Made by a program: the position numbers and the translations under genes. Under the pieces are notes generated by a model. That model was not told the DNA's origin, made no database searches, and was given only the letters and a program-made list of their open reading frames with translations. A stretch of 64,000 bases of DNA, from positions 7,799,504-7,863,503 of the forward strand of contig NC_088298.1 of assembly GCF_032854445.1 (NCBI RefSeq), given 5' to 3'. This document shows positions 10,775-22,133 of this stretch, in pieces (position 1 is the stretch's first letter; every line of letters begins with the position of its first letter). This DNA is from Liolophura sinensis. Taxonomy: Eukaryota > Mollusca > Polyplacophora > Chitonida > Chitonidae.

Positions 10775-11100
10775 GCCTGAGCAGGGTCCCTGTACATTGT
10801 TCTAATGTGATTGTATGTTAAATGTGATGACAACGCAGCATTTTGAGTAATTCTAGTTCAGTCGGATAAATTGCAATTAACATCACTGCATTTTTCTAAC
10901 CTAATTCTGCTTAAGCCATTGGTGTAGGGAGCGTGTAATTTGCTGCTATGTATGCATTTACATGAACAGTTAAAATAACATCCTAATTGAGGTAAGTTGA
11001 CAAGAGGCCGTATGTCAGCGGTTACCTGTGACCATTTGTCAGCTATCACACTGTCGTCGCTGTTCTGGTTTATCTCCCTCTATGCTGTACGTCTGAATTA
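10775..11100 (+). repeat. dispersed repeat family C, copy 1
   Basis: About 325 bp shared with 21440-21685 and 62848-63240. Shared words include AATGTGATTGTATGTTAAATGTGATGACAA, ATTTACATGAACAGTTA, GACAAGAGGCCGTAT and CTATCACACTGTCGTCGCTG. All three copies are on the same strand. This copy separates two parts of a retrotransposon reverse transcriptase, so it either inserted there or belongs to a composite element. Confidence 0.7.
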
Positions 11101-11462
11101 TATTAATGTATTACTGCTGTTCTGTAAGAAAATGGAGATACCCTTGTCACTGACGAAAGCTATTGTTATTTCTGTGGCCAAGCCTGGTAAAGGCCCATCG
11201 CTCCCTTCATCATATCGGCATACTGCTTTAACATCAAATCTGTGAAAGGTTATAGAAAAATTGATCAGTGCTCGCCTTTTAAGGTTGTGGGATAAAAAAT
11301 AAAATATTTCCAGGGCAGAGTGGATTTGTTACAAAAGAAAGTTTGATAGATCATGCTCCCACCATCAGGAATACACTAGTAAATAAGGGATATGTCGTAG
11401 GTATGTTTATACACACCGAAAAAGCGTATGATATGGTGTGGAGAGGTGCTCTTGAGTGAAAA
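11101..11462 (+). pseudogene. non-LTR retrotransposon reverse transcriptase fragment
   Basis: The frame from about 11100 reads CKKMEIPLSLTKAIVISVAK, then PGKGPSLPSSYRHTALTSNL, the classic non-LTR RT signature (K-P-G-K, then S-S-Y-R-P-I-(A/S)-L). After a stop and a frameshift it continues with KVIEKLISARLL and then QSGFVTKESLIDHAPTI, followed by an FIHTEKAYDMVW segment. The last is RT motif A with the first catalytic Asp of F-(L/I)-D-x-x-K-A-Y-D replaced by His-Thr. The YADD box is absent. It is a decayed piece of a Jockey/CR1/L2-like ORF2. Confidence 0.8.
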
Positions 11463-11775
11463 TACACATGACAGGGGTTGGGGGAAGGACGCTAGGACGG
11501 CCAAGGAATTTTTTATCTGCTTGTAAAAATATGATTCAGCTTGTAAAAGGCTGAAGTCAAAGTTAGATAATATTCAATGTACAAGCCTTAGACTTTTCAC
11601 AGGGGCCCTGAGAACAACGTCATTTAATGTAGTGCAGGTTATGTGTAGTGAGTGGTCTGTTTATATTAGGACACCGCTCAGAACATGCTCAGATAATGCA
11701 TAAATTTTTTTACCACCCCCCAAAGTATTACCACCTAGCTTTAATAATTACGTTATATAAAACATTGATGTACGT

Positions 11776-12225
11776 CACTATGGCACAACACGTTGGCTAT
11801 TAGATCTGTATCGAACCCCCTTTAAAAGCAATCTATCCTATCGTTCACTTAAAGTAGATGGCCCTCGGGAATGGAACAAACTCCATTCATACTTACGCAA
11901 TATTCAGTCAATTTCTTTATTCAAATCTAAACTGAAATCGTATATGTTGCAGCTCTTATTCTCCGTTTAGTCTAACACACAATAATATACTTGACAGCTG
12001 TTACTATAAGCACCTATATATATTATTTACTTATTTACTTTGTTCAAAGAAACAGATAATCAAGATGTTTATGATCACCACAGTTCACATGCCTGTATTA
12101 TATACAAATTGTATGTTAATGGGATAGAGCAAGGTCCATGGAGCTTTATTCCCGCCAGTATGTTTCTGTATGTTTATATGAATCTTATGCTTTGTATATT
12201 ATATTGATGAATAAACAAAACAACA
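11776..12225 (+). pseudogene. non-LTR retrotransposon 3' end (ORF2 C terminus and UTR)
   Basis: A frame ending at 11970 reads YRTPFKSNLSYRSLKVDGP and then REWNKLHSYLRNIQSISLFK, finishing in SKLKSYML. This is the typical C terminus of CR1/L2-like elements (W-N-x-L-P, then S-x-x-x-F-K-x-x-L-K). It is followed by an AT-rich 3' tail to a GATGAATAAACAAAACAACA end at about 12225. No upstream palm domain in the same frame lies next to it, so it is a separate or internally deleted insertion relative to 11101-11462. Confidence 0.7.
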
Positions 12226-12449
12226 CTTAAAACACTCACCTAGGCCGAAGGTGTCCATTTGTAACCTCACAGCCAATATTCCTTAGCCATGTAATCGTCA
12301 AAACATTCTTGAAAATGGTGCCACAGACCCAAAGTCATTCAATGTCAGGGCTAAATACGTTACTGATAACTCTCAAGCAGGAGAGCTGCCCATACAGAAG
12401 GACTGCATCCCTTCAATCACATCCTAGCAACTAATCCCAGCTAGTCCGT

Positions 12450-12640
12450 CATTTTTTTTTTTTTTTTTTGATTGTTGTTTTACGCCGTACTCAAGAATAT
12501 TTCACTTATGCGACGGCGGCCAGCATTATGGTGGGTGGAAACCGGGCAGAGCCCGGGGGAAACCCACGACCATCCGCAGGTTGCTGACAGACCTTCCCAC
12601 GTACGGCCGGAGAGGAAGCCAGCATAAGCTGGTCTTGAAT
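12450..12640 (-). mobile_element. SINE (family A), 5'-truncated
   Basis: One of the best preserved copies, on the minus strand. It begins with an oligo(T) run (12452-12470, the A-rich tail), then GTTTTACGCCGTACTCAAG and CAGCATTATGGTGGGTGG, and continues through CGTACGGCCGGAGAGGAAGC. It stops at GGTCTTGAA, so the tRNA head is missing. Low divergence suggests a recent insertion. Confidence 0.85.
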
Positions 12641-12856
12641 AGTCCGTCGTTTAGACTCGGAATGAAAATGACGAAAAGCGACACCCCTCAGATTTCTAAG
12701 GTGTGTGCTTGTAACTAAACAAATACTACCTGTGGTAATTACCTGCAAGCGTTTAATGATGCATCAAAGCGCCCTGAGGCTTCTCACTATCGCGTACTTA
12801 TAAGGCATCTATGTTGGCTTTGAACGGGTATATGTTCATGTGGGAATGTATGGTAA

Positions 12857-13243
12857 GTGGCACATAAGCTGGCCAACGGAGCGTTGGCCTCTAACAACAT
12901 ATCTTGTGGACTAGTTTTGTTTGTCGCAGAAGCTGTAAATACAATTAAAATATATTTTGTTAAGTTGTTTCACAGGGACTGGGACTCATCTGATAAGGGC
13001 AGATTTTATTTTCGTTTCAACACTAGAGCTATCTCTCCGGAAGTAAAACTATCCTCACGCCGTGCAAAAGTCTTGGAAGTCTTGGTCCGACAATTACAAT
13101 CAAGTCATATTACGCTTAATTCCTACCTGCACAGGTTTAACCTACATTGTGCCGGAATCTCTGACCCAAGCCTGGATTCTGTCTTAAAACCGGCCATGGT
13201 TTCTGACAAAGCTTTTCAAGCTTTAGCCAATTTTATTTTTTAA
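12857..13243 (+). pseudogene. non-LTR retrotransposon RNase H / C-terminal fragment
   Basis: A 128-codon frame contains DWDSSDKGRFYFRFNTRAIS, then SRRAKVLEVLVRQLQSSHIT and LNSYLHRFNLHCAG. This matches the stretch after the RNase H domain of Jockey/R1-like retrotransposons, where R-R-x-x-x-V-L-x-R-L-R-x-G-H-x-x-L-N-x-(H/Y)-L precedes a zinc-knuckle-like Cys cluster. Only one of the expected cysteines is present. It is a fragment, and from a different element type than 11776-12225. Confidence 0.6.
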
Positions 13244-13385
13244 TGTCGTAGATTTTAACATGTCATTCCTTGTTTTTTCTAAGGCTTGATGACTTTATCT
13301 ACATGCTGTTGTTGTCTACATGATGCTCTAGCCCGCATTATGTTTTTGGCTAAATGGTTTTCTTACCTGCATGTTGGTCGTGGCT

Positions 13386-13815
13386 GCATGTTGGTCTTGG
13401 CTGCATGATGTTTCTATCTACTTGATGTTTTTATCTGTTTGATGTTTCTATCTGCTTGATGTTTTTATCTGTTTATTCTTTCTATCTACTTGATGTTTCT
13501 ATCTTTTTGATGTTTTTATTTACTTGATGTTTTTATCTATTTGTTTTTATCTACTTGATGTTTTTATCTATTTGATGTTTCTATCTACTTGATGTTTTTA
13601 TCTACTTGATGCTTTTATCTGTTTGATATTTCTATCTACTTGATGTTTTTATCTGTTTGATGTTTCTATCTACTTGATGTTTTTATCTATTTGATGTTTT
13701 TATCTGTTTGATATTTCTATCTACTTGATGTTTTTATCTGTTTGATGTTTATATCTGCTTGATGCTTTTATCTGTTTGATGTTTCTATCTACTTCATGTT
13801 TTTATTTGTTTGCTG
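13386..13815. repeat. 17-bp minisatellite in a 34-bp dimer pattern
   Basis: Tandem copies alternate between TTTCTATCTACTTGATG and TTTTTATCTGTTTGATG. The alternation gives a 34-bp higher period. A short TGCATGTTGGTC tandem at about 13370-13400 precedes it. Confidence 0.9.
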
Positions 13816-14162
13816 TTTTAGCTTTGTGGTTGGTATTCCTGTCTATGTAATTGTGTGACAGTATATATAATTTTTTGGAGCATATATATCAGAAATGTGT
13901 CAACTTATATTTTTTCTAAATTTAATGCACGTTAAGTTTATGCGTACGCCATTGACAAAAATGGAGGCGTTTAAAAAAATCATCAGAGACATTGATAGCA
14001 GTTACAAGTGATGAAACGTATTCTAGTCATGTAAATATCTGGCTGTGGTTTATCCACTGATAACGCATTTACGTTCCACGGGGTGTTTATCTGTGTTTGA
14101 GTACGTCTCAAAACGTTTCAGCATAGTTTACATAGTTTCTCGGTCATTAATCTGCAATTAAT

Positions 14163-14642
14163 GCTATCCCATGTTAGACGTACTGCATAAATGCAATCTC
14201 GTATCAGATGTACCAGATAGATGCAATCCCATATTAGACGTATCGGACAAATGTCATCCGATATTAGACGTACCGGAGCAATGCAATCCCATATTGGATG
14301 TACCGGATAAATGCCATCCCATATAAGACGTACTTGATAAATGCAATCCCATATTATATGTACGGTATAAATGGCATCCCATATTTGACCTACCCGGATA
14401 AACGCCAGCCCATATTAGACGTACCGGATAAATGCAATCTCATATTTGACGTACCCGATAAATGCCATCCCATATTAGACGTATCGGAGAAATGGCATCC
14501 CATATTAGACGTATCGGATAAATGCCATCCCATATTAGACGTACCGGATAAATGCCATCCAATATTAGCCGTAGCGGACAAATGCCTTCCCATATTAGAC
14601 GTACCGGACAAATGTAATCCCATATTAGACGTACCGGAAGAT
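14163..14642. repeat. 30-bp minisatellite, about 16 copies
   Basis: Tandem unit CATCCCATATTAGACGTACC plus GGATAAATGC, 30 bp. Because 30 is divisible by three, frames stay open on both strands: a + frame of 150 codons (14298-14750) reads repeats such as DKCHPILDVP, and a minus frame reads LSGTSNMGWH. Neither has signal or splice context, so I treat them as repeat artefacts. Confidence 0.9.
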
Positions 14643-15324
14643 ATTAAAACAACATATCTCTTTAAACGTACTGAACTCAAGTGTGGGCTTAATCATACCG
14701 TGGGATTCGACGTATCCATTCGCAGAATTCTGCTAGGTGCGCGAAAATAAGTCAAACGCTATATTTCATTCAATTTGTAAAATTCAACAAATCGACCCTG
14801 TTTGGGCCTATATGAAATAGCGTTGGATTCAAAATTCGTTTTCTGTTAAAAAGTGAGGCTTTGGGTCCATCTCCTGAATACATTACAACTTCCGTTTTTC
14901 GGTAGGGTTTCGGAACTACGATTGTAGTTCTGTGTATTTTAGGGTGTAAAGTCTTTTTTTTTTGCTGCCAGCCTGCCGTTTTTGGTGTACAGGTGCATGC
15001 TTGGTATCAAAATGATTGAAATTGTCTAGGCTTTGGGCAGGTATGAGTTTTAATGACGAAAGTTTGAAATTCTGGGCGAGAGGACACAAGGAGACAGGTG
15101 GTGATGAGGCTGAGAGTGACGTCCCCTTGGCGTTGCTAGGCACCCCTCCCAGCTGTCGGCATAGAAAGGTCCAGATTTTGATGGTCAACCTATGTCAAGA
15201 CTTTTATGGCTTCTTTCTCACAGGCTGGGCCAGGTGTGCACCAAAGCTTATTGGCCACGGAATGTTTGGGACTGAGCTACAACGCTAAATGTTAACATTC
15301 TCGTTTATGGAAAACTAATGGGGG

Positions 15325-15532
15325 TCGGTGGACAGCGCAGAGTACTGACTCATGAGCCTCTCCTCAGTGCGGTCGATGTCATGTTGGCTTCCTCTCCGGA
15401 GGTAAGCGCGAAGATGAGCTTTCCCGGGTTCGGCATAGATTTCCTCCAACCATAACGCTGGCAACCGTAGTATAAGTGAAATATTTCTGAGTGCAACGTA
15501 AACACAAATCAAATAAGTGAATAAATAAAACA
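15325..15532 (+). mobile_element. SINE (family A)
   Basis: A plus-strand copy with part of the head (GACTCATGAGCCTCTCCTCAG), the B-box region lost, and the tail AAACACAAATCAAATAAGTG ending in AATAAATAAAA. The centre is rearranged: GGAGGTAAGCGCGAAGATGA replaces the usual GGCCGTACGTGGGAAGG. Confidence 0.7.
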
Positions 15533-15894
15533 CCCTTCATCGGGTTGATTGACAACCTGTCCCAGACAGCGGAGCGGAGTGGAAAGACCTGGGGTCAGTC
15601 TACTTCATCTAATCTTTCTTAGAAGTAATTGTCTGCACTAAAAATTAAATGTGTTTGTGCTTAAGTCAATTAGCTACAAAAACAGCACGAATGTTTCAGT
15701 TTCCAGGCTCTGGTATACAGCGAGCAAATCACACAGCTCTGGCATGCTGAGCTGAGTTCCATGGGAGAACAGACGCTTGTCTTTCATCTTTAACCCTGCC
15801 AACGCCCAGTCTATAATCAAATCATTACTTTCGTTTCCTTGTCATACGGATTATGGCATAGTTTGCTGTAGTTTTCCCAGGTTACAGGTATACC

Positions 15895-16310
15895 TGTCAA
15901 ATGTATATGTTTTTTTTTCTCAGGTTGATGTATCCCCCTTCCTCTTTACCTCCTCCCCCCTCTCGAGTATTGGTACACGTATCATATGTACATTTTCTCA
16001 TTTTGCTGTATCCCCACCTTCCCGCTCTGACTATCGTTACACGCACCATATGCACGTTTTTCTCATTTTGCTGTATCCTTCCCCTCCCCTGTGTATTGTT
16101 ACACGTGTCATATGCACGGTTTTCTTAATGCGCTGTTTCGTCCCTCCCCACGTAGTGTTACACGTGTCATATGCACAGTTTTCTCAATTTGCCCTGTGCC
16201 GCTCCGCGAGTTACACCTGTCGAGTTTTTCTCAATTTGCTGTATAAACCCTCCGCCACCACCACGCCCCACCCCCGAGTATTGTTAGACGTATCCTATGC
16301 ACGTTGTACA
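15895..16310. repeat. degenerate ~60-70-bp tandem repeat, pyrimidine-rich
   Basis: About six diverged copies of a unit containing GTTACACGTGTCATATGCAC, TTTTCTCATTTTGCTGTATC and a variable C-rich spacer (cctccccc). A 234-codon frame (15777-16481) crosses it because the copies lack stops in that frame; its composition (Ser, Phe, Pro, Cys, His, Val) follows from the repeat, so I do not call a gene. Confidence 0.8.
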
Positions 16311-16745
16311 TGTGGTAATCAGATTTATGTAGAGAACGTAGAGGCAGAGGCGAGTGGAAGACTTCAGTCGGCCTGGTTTTGCAAATATTGTTGTTTTACG
16401 TGGATGAATCACAGCCAGGGGAAATATTATAAAGCCACACCGATGATTTATAGCTACAAGATAAATAGTAATAACATATGATGGTTAGATAACCGAGCCT
16501 ACCAAGTATAGCTTGTGAAGAAGAAAAAAATTGATAGGAGGTTTTTTTCTTTTCTATAGCAGGCCGTGAAAGCCCAATGAATAAAAGAAGAAAGTCCAAA
16601 TGTGATACCGATAGCTAAGGCTAGTATGTACCAATACAAACTTGTTGACCATCTGTTCCGAAACCAACTGTTTAACTTCTATTTACATTTTAGCATCTAG
16701 AATACGGAGTCACAGCTCCCATGATTTATTATGTGTATATATACA

Positions 16746-16974
16746 GGGCCCAGGTGTTCAAGACTGTTTGAAGGCTTAACCCCAGACTAAACTTGAAGCC
16801 TTTAACGTTGTACTTAACCCACAAATAATTGGAAACCCACAAACTAAATCTGTTGCTGTTATATTTGGACTTTTGACAACTGTATTGGCTGCTGAATTTG
16901 GCTTAAATCCTAAATACAAAATATGACTTAATACCAGTATTTGTTAATACACTTTTGAACAACTATGCCCAGGT
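16746..16974 (+). mobile_element. MITE family F, copy 1
   Basis: About 230 bp shared with 18370-18611. Shared words include AAACTAAATCTG, TGGCTGCTGAATTTGGCT and TTAATACCAGTAT. The ends are weak inverted repeats (CCCAGGTGTTCAA against TTGAACAACTATGCCC). A pair of short similar ends without coding capacity suggests a nonautonomous DNA element. Confidence 0.5.
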
Positions 16975-17034
16975 GTTTACAAGCTTTTGCTTGTGATTTA
17001 TAATCATTATGGGGTCTTCCTAGGCGATCACAAT

Positions 17035-17402
17035 GATTCTGGGGTCTCCCATCAATGCGATCCCTGGGAGTTCACGTCCAGCTCATGCTGACCTCCTCTC
17101 TGGCCGTACGTGGTAAGGCCTGACAACAAGTACGGATGGTCACGAGTTTCCCTCCGGCTCTGTCCTGGTTCCTCCCATCAAATCCTAAACCTTTAGGCAT
17201 ATAAAAGAGGAACTATTAATGCGACAAAACTACATTGGTTGGCCAGTTTCAGGGCTTCAAAAAAGTAACAAGTGTACGCATAATAATGCTCACAGAATAT
17301 GCTTAGATAAACATTTTTAGACATACTGAAATGCTAAAGATTACAGTGTAAGGAAAATATTCTTAAGGACGGCGTGAAACACAAATCAGATAAATAAATG
17401 TA
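17035..17402 (+). mobile_element. SINE (family A) split by a ~145-bp insertion
   Basis: The head-to-centre part is at 17035-17200 (CGATCCCTGGGAGTTCACGTCC to TTCCTCCCATCA) and the tail resumes at about 17345 (AATATTCTTAAGGACGGCGTGAAACACAAATC). The 145 bp between them (about 17201-17345) are unlike any other SINE copy and have no visible family. Confidence 0.65.
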
Positions 17403-17865
17403 ATCATTCTGGTGTTGTAACCATTCCTCACAGTTGTCTCAGTACGACGTGACGTCCTCAAAGTGGGCGGAGTCGTCGATAAACTTTGCTCCACTCCAAA
17501 GGGGCCGACTGCAAACTACATCTGAGCCTAAGAGAAGAAGGATTGGACGGGAAGAGCTAAGGGCAACTCTGATCTAATACTCGTCATTCTCTTTAACCTC
17601 CTAGTAACTGAGGTGTGATAAGATCGGTACGAAAAAAGTTGAGCTAGTCTTGGTAAGTAGACAAAATCTGATTAGATTACCGAATCTGCATTTTTTTTTT
17701 AACAAAAGTCATGGCATTTCATTTTTGTCTCGTCAGGGAATATTTTTATTGAATTCCTTGTTATATATATATATACAAGCTTTCACCTGTTTTGTCAGTA
17801 TGTTGTTTATTTTAGATAAAATATGTTATCAGACTGCTCCTTCTGGCATAATCTCTTTTTTGTAG

Positions 17866-18013
17866 ATGGCATTCAAAACATCCTCGGCAGGCAGTAGTTT
17901 TGAACCTCGGCATATTTTGTTTATTGTAGGGGCCCCAGGATATTACTCCTATGGGGATAATCCGAACTCTCTCCTATTTTCCGGTTCTTGTGTCTTGAAG
18001 CTTCTTGAGAAAG
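17866..18013 (+). CDS. possible orphan coding exon
   Basis: A 148-bp segment lies between a pyrimidine-rich acceptor (CTCTTTTTTGTAG|A) and a donor (GAGAAAG|GTAAAC) and is open in one frame with phases 0 and 1. It reads MAFKTSSAGSSFEPRHILFI, then VGAPGYYSYGDNPNSLLFSG. VGAPG is a word of integrin-type FG-GAP repeats, but one such word is far too little to assign it. No neighbouring exon with matching phase was found, so it may be chance or the remains of a gene. Confidence 0.25.
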
Positions 18014-18369
18014 GTAAACTTAAATGTTTTTTGAAGACGTTTTGTAATTCTTTGTCACACTTGCTAAGCTAGGTAAAATGTTACCACAGCCACAAGTTCC
18101 GTATTTCATTGTGGAATTAAAATCTCACTCCGAGAAAAAATTATTCTGACATATGCTGTTCATGCTTGAGACACATTCCTACACATTTTAAGGACCTGGT
18201 CACGGCGATAAGAAAAGCTTTGTTTGACCAAAGAAATAAGGAGTGCAAAAAACATGGTCGAATGCCATATAACAACTGGCCAAAAGCATTCCCGTAAAAA
18301 TCCTTGGTCAAAGAAAAACAGGCAGGCCAGTGGAAAAGAATATGGTCAGCGGTTAATATTTAGTCCCCA

Positions 18370-18611
18370 GGGTCCCATAGTTCACAACTGTTTTAAGACC
18401 AAATACCAGATTTAACTTTCAGGCCAAGCCTACAACTTTGTGTTGAGCCCAAATATAATTATGTAACAGCATATTAAATATAAACTAAATCTGCTATTGC
18501 TATACTTTGGCTTTGGACAACTGCATTGGCTGCTAAGTTTGGCTAAAATCTTAAATATAAAATAAGACTTATTACTAGTATTAGCTAATACACCATCGAA
18601 CAAGTGAGCCC
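18370..18611 (+). mobile_element. MITE family F, copy 2
   Basis: A second copy, same orientation as 16746-16974, with clearer ends (AGGGTCCCATAGTTCACAAC at the left, AACAAGTGAGCCCT at the right, roughly inverted). The interior shares AAACTAAATCTGCTATTGC and GGACAACTGCATTGGCTGCT with copy 1. Confidence 0.5.
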
Positions 18612-19174
18612 TGCACATTGGGCGCGGATTTTATTTACGCTGAAAACCTTGGTCAGCACTCACACAATAATATGGTCTAAATTAGAAATAGAATTTCAAT
18701 TTTGTAGTCACATAGGCAAAGTTGTCCACGTACTTCGTATAGAAGATGGAACTACAGTATATAGACAACGAGAGCCACATATTGTTTTGGTTGAACAGGT
18801 CCACATAAAAAAAGCATCATTCACTTATTGATGGCTTGACATGTAGGACTAAACATAATCAGGGCATGATCATGATGAAGACATTACAAGTACCCAGTGA
18901 AATTCTAAAAAATATGTAACGGTATTGAAAGATCAACGTGTATGGATGCTAGTCATTCAGCATATATACCTATATTATCATCTGTTGTCACGTTTTGGTG
19001 ATTTCAATTTGACACCACTTAACTGCCATGTAAATATACACATGTAGGATTACTCTTGGTGTCGCATTTGCAGGGGTTAATAATGTGAGAGCAAATCAGC
19101 ATTGTCAAAAAGGTAAACGCGAGTCAGTTGCTCTCTCTGAGCCAGTCAAATGACTGGTTGAATCCCGCCTGTCA

Positions 19175-19365
19175 CTATATTTATTAATTTATTTGATTGG
19201 TGTTTTACACCGTACTCAAGAATATTTCACTTATACGACGGCCGCCAGCATTATGGTGGGAGGAAACCGGGCAGTACCCGGGGGAAACCCACGACCATCC
19301 GCAAGTTGCTGGAAAAACCTTCCCACGTACGGCCGGAGAGGAAGCCAGAATGGGCTGGACTTCCT
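19175..19365 (-). mobile_element. SINE (family A), well preserved
   Basis: Minus-strand copy with the A-rich tail seen as TTTATTAATTTATTTGATTG, then GGTGTTTTACACCGTACTC, CGGGGGAAACCCACGACC and CGTACGGCCGGAGAGGAAGC. It is truncated after GGGCTGGACTT, before the tRNA head. Confidence 0.85.
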
Positions 19366-19465
19366 GTCACTATAAGCTCTCTTTGTTTATTTGGTTAACT
19401 ATGGCAGGGTGTTATAGTAAACTATTACGGCGTTGCAGTCTTTTCATTTACCCGTCATGCTAAGA

Positions 19466-20707
19466 TATACTGATCAAAAAACAAAACAAAACAAAATAAA
19501 AACTTTACATTATTTGGAGGTATGTTTTATTCAGTATATGGATTACACTGAAGATCGGTAGCACATCGTATTTAATATTTATTTATTTATTTGATCGGTG
19601 TTCTACGCCGTACTCAAGTGCATTTCACTTATACGACGGCGGCTAGCATTATGGTGGATGGAAACAGGGCAGAGCCCGGGGCGAACTCACGACCATCCGC
19701 AGGTTGATGACAGACCTTCTCACGTAAGGCCGGAGAGGAAACCAGCAGGTATTTAATATGGGCGAATACCATAGAAGCCAGGTCTAAGTAGACGCATCCA
19801 ACCATTGTAACTGTGGTGAAGCGCGCAGGATAAATGCTGCACGTTCTTTTGTGAAATGCAACCTTGCACGTCTATGAGGTCACTTGACCACAATTTCACG
19901 TGACGGAGCACTGAGACGCGTGCAGAATTTGACGCTGATTAGATGAAAGAGGCTAACAATCCTGTGGTTGGCCAGTCTACTGTGGTTGTTGCACGTGCCG
20001 TGAGATGCAGTAGACAGACAATTTACGACCTGAGGAGACGTGTCCATCAAACGGGTACGACATCTGATCGACAGGCCAGGACGGCCACATGTGATGACAA
20101 TCAAATTCGGCCAAGTCATTTACGTAATCGCTTTGCGGCCGTAACGTCAGCCAGAAACGCACTGTTTAGGGGTCCGTAACTGCCTAGACCATGCGAAACC
20201 GCCTGCGCGCTGCCCATCTTTGTGCCCGACGTCGTTATCTTGGGCCGATTGTGACACGTAACCGTAATGAACTTATGCGTTGGGCACAATTTCACATGCG
20301 CTGGAACCAGAGGCAATGGGATAGGATTGTGGTTAGAGTGGACATCGAGATCACCTGACCTCAATCTAATCGCACACGTATAGAATGCTCCTGGAAGAAG
20401 TCTTCGTTCCTTGAGACGCCAACCTCAGACTGTCCAAGAGCATGGCGCCTTGCTGCTGTGAATTTTGGTCGGGTAGAAATATTCTATAAAGAGAATCAAT
20501 CTTTTTTCCTGGATAGTGTTTAATGGTCTTTCATCTGATAAATACATTATATTATTGTTTTCTTTGCCTTAATGTCTAATCCTGTGTTAGTGTACGCACA
20601 TTACTTCAACAAACCAGATTTATCCAACAGCAACACACTTTGCTCTATATGGGTATTTTTGGAACATAAAGTAACACGTTGGAAGTTTTTTTTATTTGCT
20701 CAGTATA
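19466..20707 (+). mobile_element. degenerate Tc1/mariner transposon with a nested SINE
   Basis: Ends: TATACTGATCAAAAAAC on the left and, inverted on the right, TATACTGAGCAAATAAAA, each next to TA, the target preferred by Tc1/mariner elements. The length without the nested SINE (19573-19748) is about 1.07 kb. The transposase is broken. The N-terminal helix-turn-helix part (19943-20179) reads RAVRCSRQTIYDLRRRVHQT, then SHLRNRFAA. A second frame reads RNRLRAAHLCARRRYLGPIV, then MRWAQFHMRWNQRQWDRIV. A third has SPDLNLIAHV, matching SPDLNPIEHVW with the catalytic acid replaced by Ala. The first catalytic Asp region (FSDES) is deleted. It cannot move by itself. Confidence 0.8.
19573..19748 (-). mobile_element. 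SINE (family A) nested in the Tc1 element
   Basis: Minus-strand copy (TTTATTTATTTATTTGATCG, GTTCTACGCCGTACTCAAG, GCTAGCATTATGGTGGATGG, to AGAGGAAACCAGCA). It lies between the left inverted repeat and the transposase remnant, so it came after the Tc1 insertion. Confidence 0.8.
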
Positions 20708-21439
20708 CGTGTTTCTTCGATCGTTGCTGAGTCATTTAAGATAATGCCTGCCTGCACTCATAGACGTCCAAGCTGTCAATTTAAGGTACATTTCCCCATG
20801 CATGATCACTGGTAACTCCAGCATAAATCAGACCATAAATCTGTCCGAAATTGGAAATCTCCACCAACAAAATGAGGAACTGAATATGTCAGAAAGCATG
20901 GAAAAAGAGAAGGTGAGAATGTGAGAAATCAGGCTATTGAAGGTGCAGTTCTCAGACTGGAAAAGTTTTACAGGATTTGGTATCACCTTAAAGCAGATTC
21001 ATCAAGTTATGACATATCCTAATCGGCTACGTGTCTCTTGTCCCGGGGTAGCCAAATTTTTCTGTAGACAGTAAACATTCAGGGTTATCATGACAGCCAT
21101 GAGGCCGCCTGAAGGCTAAAAGCCTTTCGTAACGGAGAATCTACCACAACAGGTCATAAGAGAGGGAAAAGCGACTTTAGCTGGTTATGAGAGATGTCTG
21201 AGAGAGAGTTGTCTGAAAGAGAGGGATCCTACAACAGAGGATTGTATGTGGATAGCAAATTTACAAGCGGAATTCTTAACTTTTTAGACCAAAGACTTTG
21301 CGCAGTTTTGATATAGAGCTTCCTTGGTGACATTTCCGTTTTCAGTGTGAATGTCTTACCGATGGAATGACAGATGGCCTTGAGCAGTGACTTTGCGATT
21401 CTGTTGGTGGAATAAGCATCCGTGAGGTCTAGTCACTTT
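20708..21439. other. intergenic stretch, nothing recognised
   Basis: No reading frame, exon or repeat family could be supported between the Tc1 element and the family C repeat. Confidence 0.5.
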
Positions 21440-21685
21440 GCACTTTTTTCATGTTATTATTCACTAAATGTGATAACAGCACAGCATTTTGAGTAATTGT
21501 ATACCAGAGACGTCTAATAGATTGCAGGTAAGATCATTTTTTTTTAGTCGTAACAGTTAGAATAGAGCCATAACTGAAGTAAACTGATAAAAGGCCGTAT
21601 TTCACCAATTTCGTGTGACCATTTGCCAGTTATCACACTGTGGTCACTCTTTGGTTTTACTCTCTCTGCGGCAAGACATTATTTT
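21440..21685 (+). repeat. dispersed repeat family C, copy 2
   Basis: A shorter copy with ACTAAATGTGATAACAGCAC, AGCATTTTGAGTAATTGTA, GATAAAAGGCCGTATTTCAC and GTTATCACACTGTGGTCACT. It lacks about 60 bp around the TTTATGCATTTACATGAACAG region that the other two copies have. Confidence 0.65.
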
Positions 21686-22133
21686 AAAGTTATAATGTTC
21701 ATATATTGAGAATTACGCGCGTTCGTCTTCGAATGTCACTCTTCTCTTCCCTTGATTGTGTTAGGATAACTTGAGATTAGCCACTCCTGGGCTAAATTCT
21801 AACAGAAACATCACCACTGGGTTGTTAGGTAAATCACGCCTCGATTTTTAATTTTGACACATTAGTCAAAAATAACAACATGGCTGTCATGTGGTTTGTA
21901 ACTTTTGTGGCTGGCAGCCATATTAGGAAAACTGATCACATAAGAAATAAGAAGCATATCCTGATTTTAACTGTGGTTTACTAATTTGCTATGTTGTTGT
22001 TATAAACACTTTAGCATTTCCGTCGTCATCGCATTTGAAATCTACCTTTCAGCCTGCTGTGTACCCAAAAATCTCACCGTCATTCTCCTTTGTTGGCACA
22101 ATCTTGCATAACATTTCATACTTTTTGAGTTTT

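Noticed and set aside
15777-16481. A 234-codon protein gene
   Set aside because: The frame crosses a degenerate tandem repeat and its composition is dictated by the repeat.
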